Virus record (IMG/VR): IMGVR_UViG_3300009788_000324
Coordinates: 1 to 21,966 of that record
Reading direction: 5' to 3' (one strand)
DNA: 21,966 nucleotides
DNA from: a virus
This document shows, in pieces, positions 6,416-13,307 of the stretch. The position numbers and the translations under genes are program-made. Under the pieces are notes generated by a model. That model was not told the origin of the DNA. It searched no databases and saw nothing but the letters and a program-made list of their open reading frames with translations. Each line of letters begins with the position of its first letter. The stretch's first letter is position 1.

Positions 6416-9133
6416 TTATCGTGTGCGCCGCGGACGCTCCACTGACTCCATTTCCGCCAGCGCCGCTAATATCGTACACGGCCGCGGCGCTGCTGCTTGC
6501 AGGCATATTCTTGAATCCGTATCCCATTCGCCACCAAAGGCGAAATCGTCCTCGTGATATTCAGCATAGACCGTGTTCGCCGGCGTCACGTCGCCGTCCT
6601 CAACCAGCGGTAAATCAGACAGTTCGGTGAAGTCCGGGCCATACTGCAGACCCTGATAATGCAGGTTTTCGGCAATAAAGCCGAGCCGCTGCACGTTCTT
6701 GCGATCCAGTAAGCCCAGGCCATTGATCTCACCCAGCTTGGCAGACTTGAACTGCGCGGTGTAACCGAGCCCCGCCACTACCTTGGCGGCGGCCACTGTC
6801 AGCGTAATGCCGCCCGTGGCTGAGACAGTATGGGTACCAACATCCACCCCATCAGCCCACACCACCACAGTCTCATCGCGCAGGTGCAATAGCTCTGTCG
6901 TGAATGGCGTCACCGTGGCAGCACCGTCATATTCCACGAATGAGTCGGCCTGCTTGTTCAGTAAACCACCAACCGCCTCAGACTCCAGCGCCCACTTACA
7001 CAGGTGCCGCTGGGTGCCGCCGTTAATGGTGCGCTTGACGATGTAGTACACCTGATCCTCAACCAGTCCCGGCAATACCGAGACATCTTCAATCAGGCCA
7101 CCGGCACCCGGCGAATCAACGTCCATCCAGCAAATTACATTTTCCAGCCGGTCGTAGACCAAAATGCCCACCGTGCCGTCCGTCCTCACGCAATGAATGC
7201 GGATGTCCGGCTTCATCTGCACCGCAATGCGGGTAATGCCAACAACATTGAAATCTGGTGTGAACACAGACAGGTCCAGCGAACGGTAATCTTGCTCATC
7301 AAGGTTATAGGCCAGCTCGTACAACCGTTGCTTGGTGCGATCGACAAACAGCCCCTTGGAACTGATCGTCTTGATGTTGAAATTCGTCGGCGTCAGCGGC
7401 TCATCGAAACTATTGGAGCGCACCCCAAGCGGGTTATTGCCATCGTATTGTGCCGCCGCCACATTCGATGAGTTTTCCGAGGTGCCCAACAATAACCGCC
7501 CCATCGACATCAACCAATGAATGACACGAATGGGCCCCGAGCCAATCGAGCGTGAAATTGGCCCGCTGTCACCCTCGGTTGCATCACCAAAGTCCTCATA
7601 GCCGTCCGACACCGAGCCGAATATCTTATCCCTGCCGGCCAAAAACAGGCGCCCCTCATGCAGCGCCACCGAACTTGGGTAGCCGCGACGATCCGACCAT
7701 TCACCCTCCCACCAATCCTTGCTGGCGGTAATGGCACCAAAATCTTTCAATACCTGTGCGCTGACAACCGTGGAACTGGTAAAGGCGTTCACCCTGGCCA
7801 CACCCTCGATCGAGCCACCGGTGTAGTTGAGCGTGCAAATAACGGTATCGGTGCCGTAATCCCCCGTTTTGATACCCAACCGGTAATAGATAATCTGGCC
7901 GTCCTGGCCGTCATCGTATGAGGTCGAGATGTCGGCCGTGTACTGCGGCGCTGTGTCATTCCACGGCCCATCGGCGCTAAAGGCAAATTGCAGGGTAATG
8001 GTGGAATCAACGCGATTTTCTATAATCAGCGAAAACACCCGTGCAGTCTCAGAGCCGACTACGCGGATCGGGTCCGTGAAAACATCCGCCGCACCAGCGG
8101 ACACCGTCACTGTCTGCCCGGCGCTGGCAATGCGAAACAGCGTGCGATTGTCCGCATGGGACTGTTTGAACAACGGCGTCCGTGCCGTCAGCGTTATTTC
8201 GCCGTTTAACGCGCTCGGCGTGATTGTATTGCCGGATACGTTCTGCACCCGAAATGGCCCATTTTCCGGCAAATACTGCACCACACCCCAGGAACGGCCA
8301 ACACCGCGGCGTTCAATCTTCGTTAGCCGGTCGTTGTTGTTTGCAAAATAAATCACATCGCCAGACTGCGCCCAGCGCAGCAGGTCGTAATCGGCAGCTG
8401 CCGCCCATGGCGTACCAATTGCCAACGGCACCGCGCCGGTAACAACCGTGCATTGATTGATTCTGGCGTTAAATTCACGCTCGTTCGCAAACTCGACCAC
8501 AAAACTCGCACCGGTCGGCGTGAATGCCAGCACGCTATTGCCGCGCTCCAGGCGCACCTCGGCCACGTAATCATCATCGCCCGCCGTAGAGCCAACCTTG
8601 AGCCTTACCGGGCCATCGCTGATGACGACATTTAGAAAATGCTCACTATTCTGATCGGGGCCCGCCACGCTAACGCTTTGGCGCATGATGCCAAAGTTCG
8701 CACCATTGCCGTTTATCAGGGCATGACCAGAGGCATGGCCAACCACCCCGCCGGCTTCAGAATTATCCGTCCAGTTCGCATCCGGAACCGAAGTCGTAAA
8801 TGCGGAGTTTGCAATCAAGGTGCTAATTGATGTTTTGGTAATCAGCACATCGTTAATGCGCACCCGCACAATTCCCGGGCTCAATTCAAGTGCCGCCGTG
8901 TCGTCAACACCAAACGTGAATGGCACCTGCCGGCCAGCGCTGGTAGCGTCAGAATTGATGCGATCGATGAATTTCAGGCCCGGCCTGAGCATCATTGAAC
9001 CCAGCACCCGCGGTATCCAGTTGCGTTGTATCTCGGCCGACATTGCCATGCGCTCGATGTCAATACGCGCCAGGCCCCGCGGCGATATCACGCCCCTGTT
9101 AAAAGCCAGCAGTTCTTTGGTGGTCCTGCTCAT
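6416..9133 (-). CDS. Tail tubular protein B (nozzle, T7 gp12-like), 905 aa
   Basis: The N-terminus (FNRGVISPRGLARIDIERM, then IQRNWIPRVLGSMMLRPGLKFID) carries the family signature of podovirus tail tubular protein B: a G-x-x-SPR segment followed by the R-N-x-x-P-x-x-x-G-x-x-x-RPG-x-x-F loop. Most of the protein is beta-rich, with repeated strand and turn stretches as in the nozzle beta-propeller, and the C-terminus is short and charged (ESVERPRRTR). Its length is slightly above T7 gp12 (about 790 aa). The ATG overlaps the tail tubular A stop as TGATG, so the adaptor and nozzle are coupled. The product should form the hexameric distal tail tube through which DNA leaves. Confidence 0.93.
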   Translation of the reverse strand: MSRTTKELLAFNRGVISPRGLARIDIERMAMSAEIQRNWIPRVLGSMMLRPGLKFIDRINSDATSAGRQVPFTFGVDDTAALELSPGIVRVRINDVLITKTSISTLIANSAFTTSVPDANWTDNSEAGGVVGHASGHALINGNGANFGIMRQSVSVAGPDQNSEHFLNVVISDGPVRLKVGSTAGDDDYVAEVRLERGNSVLAFTPTGASFVVEFANEREFNARINQCTVVTGAVPLAIGTPWAAAADYDLLRWAQSGDVIYFANNNDRLTKIERRGVGRSWGVVQYLPENGPFRVQNVSGNTITPSALNGEITLTARTPLFKQSHADNRTLFRIASAGQTVTVSAGAADVFTDPIRVVGSETARVFSLIIENRVDSTITLQFAFSADGPWNDTAPQYTADISTSYDDGQDGQIIYYRLGIKTGDYGTDTVICTLNYTGGSIEGVARVNAFTSSTVVSAQVLKDFGAITASKDWWEGEWSDRRGYPSSVALHEGRLFLAGRDKIFGSVSDGYEDFGDATEGDSGPISRSIGSGPIRVIHWLMSMGRLLLGTSENSSNVAAAQYDGNNPLGVRSNSFDEPLTPTNFNIKTISSKGLFVDRTKQRLYELAYNLDEQDYRSLDLSVFTPDFNVVGITRIAVQMKPDIRIHCVRTDGTVGILVYDRLENVICWMDVDSPGAGGLIEDVSVLPGLVEDQVYYIVKRTINGGTQRHLCKWALESEAVGGLLNKQADSFVEYDGAATVTPFTTELLHLRDETVVVWADGVDVGTHTVSATGGITLTVAAAKVVAGLGYTAQFKSAKLGEINGLGLLDRKNVQRLGFIAENLHYQGLQYGPDFTELSDLPLVEDGDVTPANTVYAEYHEDDFAFGGEWDTDSRICLQAAAPRPCTILAALAEMESVERPRRTR

Positions 9134-9777
9134 CAGCCAATCAGCTGACTACGATTACCACGCTCCTGTGAGCCGGAGCGGAACCCCTGTCGCGCTCGGG
9201 CCCAGCCACCCTTGGGCGGAAACTTGGCTGGCGATTCCATCGCGTCAGTCGCCTTGGCCGCAATCAGCGCGTGTTCCATCAGCCGGCCGAGATCCAGCTT
9301 GTCGAAATCAAGCCCGGTGAGGCGTGGCGCGACCTTGAAGGCCATATAGTGCTCCACGTACTCGGTGAAATTTTCCGGCCACAGACTAAGGTCAAAGCCC
9401 CACTGCGTATCCATCGAGACATACTTGAAATAAATCAGCTCGGTGTCGGTGAATAGCCACTTGGCTTCATCCGAATAGCGCGTGATCGGGATATTAAAAT
9501 ACTCGTCGTAGCACACCATCATGGTGCGCACGAAATCAATTGGTTTGTCGAATGCAAACTGGTAGCCGAAGGCCGGCGTGGTGGATGGCGAGAAGCCGAG
9601 CTCCACGGCGCGTGCGGCAAAATTCCACTGGCCGTGCTGCAACACACGCTTGCGCATGTCGTTGCCCCAGATATCATCGAGCTTTTTGCGGGGCGGGCGG
9701 TTTTCGGTCAGGGATGCGAGTTTACGCTCGCCCAGGATCGTCAGCGCGCCATTGTAAATACTCAGTTGATCGGTCAT
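9133..9777 (-). CDS. Tail tubular protein A (adaptor/gatekeeper, T7 gp11-like), 214 aa
   Basis: The sequence opens LSIYNGALTILGERKLASLTENRPPRKKLDDIW, followed by RKRVLQHGQWNFAARAVEL. Both are classic signatures of the podovirus gp11-like adaptor (N-A-L-x-x-L-G, then W-x-F-A-x-R). A further typical segment is the RTMMVCYDEYFNIPITRY/FTDTELIYFKYVS block before the C-terminal helices (YMAFKVAPRLT). Length is close to T7 gp11 (196 aa). The ring of this protein joins the portal to the nozzle. A GGAG site lies 6 nt before the ATG, and a stem-loop lies just upstream (9794-9809). Confidence 0.93.
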   Translation of the reverse strand: MTDQLSIYNGALTILGERKLASLTENRPPRKKLDDIWGNDMRKRVLQHGQWNFAARAVELGFSPSTTPAFGYQFAFDKPIDFVRTMMVCYDEYFNIPITRYSDEAKWLFTDTELIYFKYVSMDTQWGFDLSLWPENFTEYVEHYMAFKVAPRLTGLDFDKLDLGRLMEHALIAAKATDAMESPAKFPPKGGWARARQGFRSGSQERGNRSQLIG

Positions 9778-9793
9778 GTCTCACTCCATCACC

Positions 9794-9809
9794 GCCGCAT
9801 CCCTGCGGC
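9794..9809 (-). promoter_or_regulatory. Stem-loop with GNRA-type tetraloop in leader of tail tubular A
   Basis: In the minus-strand RNA the sequence GCCGCA-GGGA-TGCGGC forms a perfect 6-bp stem closed by GGGA, which fits the stable GNRA tetraloop rule. It lies in the 54-bp gap between the 164-aa gene and tail tubular A, about 17 nt before that gene's ATG and just 5' of its GGAG site. There is no T-run after it, so it is not an intrinsic terminator. mRNA processing or stabilisation, or translational tuning, are possibilities. The structure is visible; the role is inferred. Confidence 0.5.
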
Positions 9810-9831
9810 TGGATTCAGTCCCTCGATTCGG

Positions 9832-10326
9832 CTATCGGTTGACGGCGGCCTCATGGTTTGCCGCCCATCTGCGCGCCAGCGGCTCGGTTGCGAAGCCATC
9901 CCTGAGCATCTTGCCATCACGGATGACGCGATAGCGATGCGTGGTGCCGGCAAAATCCACCTTGTACAGCGATGGTAATTCCACCTTGCCAGTGGTTGCG
10001 GCCAGTCGATACAAGACCTTTTTCACCACATGCGCGAAGGATTTGCCCTGATCGACAACGTGCAACACCAACTCCCAGGTCATGTCATCGGGAAACACCC
10101 GAATTTCATCGCCCGGCCGCAGGTGCAGGGCAAGATGTGCCCAGAAGCCTTCATCCATACATTGCTCGGCAGTGACTTCCACTGGCACATTCAGGCGCCA
10201 TATCTGATTGTGCGATTCCTGTAAACCAAAGCGCCCCAGGCTCGGTGGCACGGCCTTTGCGGGTTCCTCCACCGCAGGTGCATCCAGTTCCGGGTCAAGC
10301 GCTTCGGCGGTTGCTGTTTCAGACAT
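9832..10326 (-). CDS. Hypothetical virion-operon protein, 164 aa
   Basis: It begins with an acidic, Pro/Ala-rich, probably disordered tail (residues 1-30). A compact domain follows with QIWRLNVPVEVTAEQCMDEGFWAHLALHLRPGDEIRVFPDD (about residues 40-82), then strand-rich sequence to the basic C-terminus. The segment FWAHLALHLRPGDEI followed by beta strands is seen in podovirus proteins encoded between capsid and tail tubular A; no functional name is established that I know of. GGAG sits 7 nt before the ATG, directly abutting the U-tract of the upstream terminator, so translation starts immediately on read-through transcripts. Possibly a head-tail or head-completion protein (inference). Confidence 0.78.
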   Translation of the reverse strand: MSETATAEALDPELDAPAVEEPAKAVPPSLGRFGLQESHNQIWRLNVPVEVTAEQCMDEGFWAHLALHLRPGDEIRVFPDDMTWELVLHVVDQGKSFAHVVKKVLYRLAATTGKVELPSLYKVDFAGTTHRYRVIRDGKMLRDGFATEPLARRWAANHEAAVNR

Positions 10327-10337
10327 TTAAGCTCTCC

Positions 10338-10375
10338 AAAAAAACAAAAGGGGCAGGCCCACATGAGCCTGCCCC
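10338..10375 (-). terminator. Strong intrinsic terminator after capsid genes (T7 T-phi position)
   Basis: Read on the minus strand, GGGGCAGGC (10375-10367) pairs perfectly with GCCTGCCCC (10358-10350) around an 8-nt loop. The run TTTTGTTTTTTT (10349-10338) follows immediately. A 9-bp, mostly GC stem plus a U-tract is a textbook Rho-independent terminator. It lies between the small head protein gene and the 164-aa gene, the same place as T-phi after T7 gene 10. Because the tail and ejection genes lie downstream with no visible promoter, it presumably acts as a partial terminator that lowers tail-gene expression relative to capsid. Confidence 0.9.
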
Positions 10376-10407
10376 GCATTGTCGCGCAAAGCGATCCCTT
10401 ACGCCAC

Positions 10408-10668
10408 TTAGGCGATCGTGGCGATCGTCACCGAAGCGGCACCAGCCGTAACCGGCGTGCGCACGAAATGAATCGTGCTGGTGTCGGTATCAGTATCGAA
10501 ATACAGCAGGGCATCGCCCAGTCGCATCCCGATGTCATCGCCGTCAGAGAAATAATCGTCAGCGTCAATCGCGGTGTGGGCATCGGTATCTGCATAAATC
10601 CAGACTCCAGGACCATCACCAACATGCGCTACCACCAGTTTTGGCGGATTTGCTACGTCATAAGCCAT
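10408..10668 (-). CDS. Small head-associated protein, 86 aa
   Basis: The sequence opens MAYDVANPPKLVVAHVGDGPGVWIYADTDAHTAIDADDYFSDGDDIGMRLGDAL and ends in threonine-rich beta sequence. The pattern 'NPP...W-x-Y...DAxxxVDAxxYFxxGxxxGMxxGD' recurs in small proteins encoded next to the capsid gene in podoviruses and related phages. It is acidic with no membrane segment. An AGGAGG site lies 8 nt before the ATG in the 12-bp gap after the capsid stop, so it should be made at a high level with the capsid. A decoration or stabilising role is plausible but inferred from position, predicted expression and beta-rich sequence. Confidence 0.8.
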   Translation of the reverse strand: MAYDVANPPKLVVAHVGDGPGVWIYADTDAHTAIDADDYFSDGDDIGMRLGDALLYFDTDTDTSTIHFVRTPVTAGAASVTIATIA

Positions 10669-10680
10669 GTCTCAATCCTC

Positions 10681-11541
10681 CTATGCAGCAGCGAGTGCGG
10701 AGCCATCATGCGCGATGATTACCACGCCCGGTCCCTGCAAAAGCTGTGAGCCCATGTAAATACTGCAACGAGACCAGGAGTAATCCTGCTCCTCATCGTA
10801 GCCCGCTTTCGCCTCCAGATCGTCCGCGTTGTAAGCGTGGCCGATAGCAGACTTGTGATACATATACGTTTCCTCGGTTGCCGAACCGGGGCCGCCACCA
10901 CCATTGAGATTGGGGTGTACGATCCAGTTCATACCGAGCCAACGATATACGATCGGACGGTCTTTCCACGCCGGATCGGCGTAGTCGAATGGCCCGTTCA
11001 TCGTGAAGTCACGACTCGAAAAGTCATTCTCGCCCATCATGTAGGCTTCCGTCGCCGGCGTTAAGGTAAAGCAGATATTGCCGTCCCACGGCACATCGTT
11101 GTTGCCCAGTACCGTTTTACCACGCAGTACCCGGAGGGTATTCGAGGTCACCGCCGCACCCAGATTGACGGTGCTGGTGGCGAGCTCGCCGAACACGTCC
11201 TGATCGATTTTACGGTTGATGACGCCCATGCAGGTTTTCTGCATGATGGCGCGCTGGTTGCCCTGTGACGCGAAGATATTGAAATCCGTTTTGCGGACCA
11301 GATCGTGCCACTCGACCAGCGTTGCAACCGGTTGCGTGAGGTTGTCGCCGCGTGCCGGAATGAGTCCGTTCACGCCGCGCGTTTTGGCGGTCGCGCCGCC
11401 AGAATCAGCTACCAGAAAAGTCGCTTGGTTGCCCTTGATGACCGACTCGGTCGTCGTGGTCTCCCGAACGATTGACACCAGCTGCTCGAAACCGGAGATG
11501 AATTCCTGCCAGTATTGAATTTGAAAGGCTGTTTCAGCCAT
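10681..11541 (-). CDS. Major capsid protein, 286 aa
   Basis: The sequence resembles the podovirus 'phage capsid protein' family with an HK97-type fold. The N-terminal arm is helical (FQIQYWQEFISGFEQLVSIVRETTTTESV). Then follow a G-N-x-A-x-F-L-V strand, ARGDNLTQPVATLVEWHDLVRKTDFNIFASQGNQRAIMQKTCMGVINRKIDQDV (spine-helix region) and a C-terminal P/A-domain with RPIVYRWLGMNWIVHPNLNG. It lies directly after the scaffold and short genes, has GGGAG 7 nt before the ATG, and is followed by the T-phi-like terminator, as expected for the most abundant virion protein. No protease gene is visible, fitting scaffold-only assembly as in T7. Confidence 0.93.
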   Translation of the reverse strand: MAETAFQIQYWQEFISGFEQLVSIVRETTTTESVIKGNQATFLVADSGGATAKTRGVNGLIPARGDNLTQPVATLVEWHDLVRKTDFNIFASQGNQRAIMQKTCMGVINRKIDQDVFGELATSTVNLGAAVTSNTLRVLRGKTVLGNNDVPWDGNICFTLTPATEAYMMGENDFSSRDFTMNGPFDYADPAWKDRPIVYRWLGMNWIVHPNLNGGGGPGSATEETYMYHKSAIGHAYNADDLEAKAGYDEEQDYSWSRCSIYMGSQLLQGPGVVIIAHDGSALAAA

Positions 11542-11558
11542 CAGGCTTCTCCCAAAAA

Positions 11559-11577
11559 GAATAAAGTCCGTTTATTC
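11559..11577 (-). promoter_or_regulatory. AT-rich stem-loop in capsid leader
   Basis: On the minus strand, GAATAAA-CGGAC-TTTATTC is a perfect 7-bp inverted repeat with a 5-nt loop, followed by TTTTT and then the GGGAG ribosome site of the capsid gene. The stem is weak (one G-C pair), so it is a poor terminator despite the T-run. Its place a few bases upstream of the capsid ribosome site suggests a role in translation or RNA processing (inference). Confidence 0.45.
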
Positions 11578-11584
11578 CACTTGT

Positions 11585-11618
11585 CGGGGTAGCCTGGCTG
11601 CTGGCTTGCGGGGTAGCC
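11585..11618. repeat. Direct repeat CGGGGTAGCC (two copies) in capsid leader
   Basis: The 10-mer CGGGGTAGCC occurs at 11585-11594 and 11609-11618, 24 bp apart. It lies within the 165-bp non-coding leader (11542-11706) upstream of the capsid gene. The rest of that leader is very GC-rich (for example GGGGCCGCAGGGCCCGG, 11624-11640) and can form several short stems. No convincing sigma70 promoter is visible there. The repeats may be protein-binding sites or remnants; no function can be assigned. Confidence 0.4.
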
Positions 11619-11706
11619 GTTAAGGGGCCGCAGGGCCCGGCGTCAGGAGCCGGTGAGGCGGCCGGGGCTCAATTGAGGGTGTCCGGCCTGTGTGGTGCAT
11701 CTGAAT

Positions 11707-11859
11707 CTACAGCGAACCACCGGTAGATGCAACCACATGCTTGGTGCCGCCGGTTTTAAACTTTTTCTTGTGGCCACCGCCGTAGCCGCGCAGCGCGGTC
11801 TTGGCGGGCTTTTTACGTTTTTTGCCAACGTAGTGTGTTACCGGTGCGGTTTCAGCCAT
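11707..11859 (-). CDS. Short very basic protein, 50 aa
   Basis: The ATG at 11857-11859 overlaps the TGA of the preceding gene (TGATG), and the frame closes at TAG 11707-11709. The product starts MAETAPVTHYVGKKRKKPAK, continues with a Gly/Lys-rich middle (RGYGGGHKKKFKTGG) and ends VVASTGGSL. About a quarter of the residues are Lys or Arg and there are no acidic residues after Glu3, which suggests nucleic-acid or capsid-interior binding. Its first residues (MAETA) match those of the major capsid protein. It lies between scaffold and capsid. No family is recognised; a minor head or DNA-condensing component is an inference. Confidence 0.72.
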   Translation of the reverse strand: MAETAPVTHYVGKKRKKPAKTALRGYGGGHKKKFKTGGTKHVVASTGGSL

Positions 11860-12050
11860 CAGTTGGTCCCTGGCGATAGTGGCGAACGCACACTGCCAAG
11901 CTGGTGCGCGCGTGGTGCATTCGGTCGCCTTGCGCGCCTGTTGCCCGGTGCTGTCGGCACACCATTACCAGCCGGATCGATACCGGTGTATTGCTGTGAG
12001 CCGCCGGCAGCTTTGGCGCTGCCCACGGCCTTTTTCAACAATCTGCTCAT
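11859..12050 (-). CDS. Short basic, proline-rich protein, 63 aa
   Basis: The ATG at 12048-12050 has GGGAGAG 5 nt upstream and is preferred over the adjacent TTG at 12053. The N-terminus is basic and helical (MSRLLKKAVGSAKAAGG). The remainder is probably disordered and rich in Pro, Arg, Asn and Gly (APGNRRARRPNAPRAH). It follows the scaffold gene by 11 bp and is coupled to the next 50-aa gene by TGATG. There are no recognisable motifs. Position suggests a small head-assembly factor; not identified. Confidence 0.68.
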   Translation of the reverse strand: MSRLLKKAVGSAKAAGGSQQYTGIDPAGNGVPTAPGNRRARRPNAPRAHQLGSVRSPLSPGTN

Positions 12051-12061
12051 CAATGCTCTCC

Positions 12062-12988
12062 CTACGCGGCTTCGTGTTGCAGGCGGATACCGTACAGCTG
12101 TCTGAGCCGTGCTTGCTTGGCTTCGTCTTTATTGTACGCCGTGCGGTGCTCGGACATGAATTTTTCCAGCTCGGCGATTTCGTCGTTCATGGTTTTTGCA
12201 GGATCGGCGCCGCCGTCGATGATTTGCGTCACCGGGTCGAGTCTGCGCTGTGCCGTGGCCAGACCCTCCAGCACCTTGGCGTCGTTCATAAAGGCGCGGC
12301 CGTCCTGAAAGCGGCCATTGAGCAGCTGCTCCTTGACATCGCTTCCAAAGGTGTTTTCCAAAAACGCTTCCACCAGGTTGATATTGACACGGTAATCCGC
12401 CTGCCACGATTGCCGCAGGCTGTCGGTGGCTTCTTTGGCCTGCGTCACATCCAGCTCCGACTGGGCGGCTTGGCTCTCCTCGGCAAACTCGTTGTAGGCG
12501 CCAATCAGCGCGTGCGCATAACTGACCGGCGCGTGGACGCTGTGCAGTGCGCCCATGAAGGATTCGGCTATCGGCACATCATCTTCACCCAGTACCAGTC
12601 CTTCGGGCAGGTCTTTGAGATAACCGTCCACCTCCAGCGGGATGTCATTTGCCTGCCGGTAGGCCTTCACGGCCTCCTCATCGGCGTCCGCTGCCGGCAG
12701 ATCGTCTTTCATTTTGCCGGATGAAATGGTCTGGCGTTGCTCGCGCCAGGACTGTGCGAATGCTGCTGGCGACTCATAACGCTCGATCTCGGTTTTAAAT
12801 TTATCGTCCTCACCGGCCATCTCGCTGCGCCAATCGCGGTTGCTAAGCTCTTGATGCTGCTTGTAAAAGTCCTCAGCAGTCTCGAACTCTTTGAGTACTT
12901 CGATCCTGGCCGCATCCTCACCGGCCATGGCGTCGTACCAGTTGCCGTCTACAACGGTGCTCGGATCATCGATTATCGGGTCTGGCAT
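12062..12988 (-). CDS. Scaffolding (capsid assembly) protein, 308 aa
   Basis: The frame opens upstream to 13030, but the ATG at 12986-12988 is chosen because GAGGA lies 8 nt before it. It overlaps the Bbp19-like gene by 23 bp. The protein is acidic and almost wholly helical, with no globular signature: repeated Glu/Asp/Ala/Gln-rich stretches and a segment DDLPEGLVLGEDDVPIAESFMGALHSVHAPVSYAHALIGAYNEF that resembles podovirus capsid assembly proteins. The C-terminus is basic and helical (KDEAKQARLRQLYGIRLQHEAA), as expected for the capsid-binding end of scaffolds. The portal - scaffold - capsid order matches T7 genes 8-9-10. Confidence 0.88.
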   Translation of the reverse strand: MPDPIIDDPSTVVDGNWYDAMAGEDAARIEVLKEFETAEDFYKQHQELSNRDWRSEMAGEDDKFKTEIERYESPAAFAQSWREQRQTISSGKMKDDLPAADADEEAVKAYRQANDIPLEVDGYLKDLPEGLVLGEDDVPIAESFMGALHSVHAPVSYAHALIGAYNEFAEESQAAQSELDVTQAKEATDSLRQSWQADYRVNINLVEAFLENTFGSDVKEQLLNGRFQDGRAFMNDAKVLEGLATAQRRLDPVTQIIDGGADPAKTMNDEIAELEKFMSEHRTAYNKDEAKQARLRQLYGIRLQHEAA

Positions 12989-13307
12989 TTTTGTCATCCT
13001 CAATGTGTCGGGCGGCGATTTTATCATCATCCGTGCGCCGCGTGGCTGACCTTAGCATCCATACAAAGGTCATTCCTACAAAGCGTTTGCCCTCAGCGAA
13101 CGCCGTTGCGTGCGTGTCAGCCGGGCGGTAACTCAAATCGTCCTTGGTACTGGCCCGCATCAACCATTCGCACAACATACGCTGCTGGCGCGCGCTCCCT
13201 TGGCCGTTCATCACCGCGCGTAATGCCTGCACCTCGGCCTCGGTGTAGTGCGGCCGTTGGTGGGGATGTGTCCGCGGTATACATTCCTCGATACTGTCTT
13301 TAATCAT
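12966..13307 (-). CDS. Bbp19-like phage structural protein, 113 aa
   Basis: The C-terminal half carries the signature of the Bbp19-like family from Bordetella phage BPP-1: residues about 66-85 read THATAFAEGKRFVGMTFVWML, with the conserved TAFAEG-R-x-x-G core. Residues 20-60 form helices (TEAEVQALRAVMNGQGSARQQRMLCEWLMRA). The ATG overlaps the portal stop (ATGA), and its own 3' end overlaps the scaffold start. These small proteins are found beside portal genes in podoviruses; a head-tail or assembly function is likely but not established as far as I know. Confidence 0.82.
   Translation of the reverse strand: MIKDSIEECIPRTHPHQRPHYTEAEVQALRAVMNGQGSARQQRMLCEWLMRASTKDDLSYRPADTHATAFAEGKRFVGMTFVWMLRSATRRTDDDKIAARHIEDDKNARPDNR

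Noticed and set aside
6414-6527. N-terminal extension of the GNAT-like gene to ATG 6527
   Set aside because: Would overlap tail tubular B by 112 bp; added residues are low complexity and precede the natural domain edge.
11542-11706. Sigma70 promoter for the capsid gene
   Set aside because: I searched the minus strand of the leader and found no -35/-10 pair with acceptable spacing.
11879-12724. 281-aa plus-strand open frame opposite scaffold and short genes
   Set aside because: Antisense to the scaffold with firm coupling signals; no ribosome site and no domain pattern.
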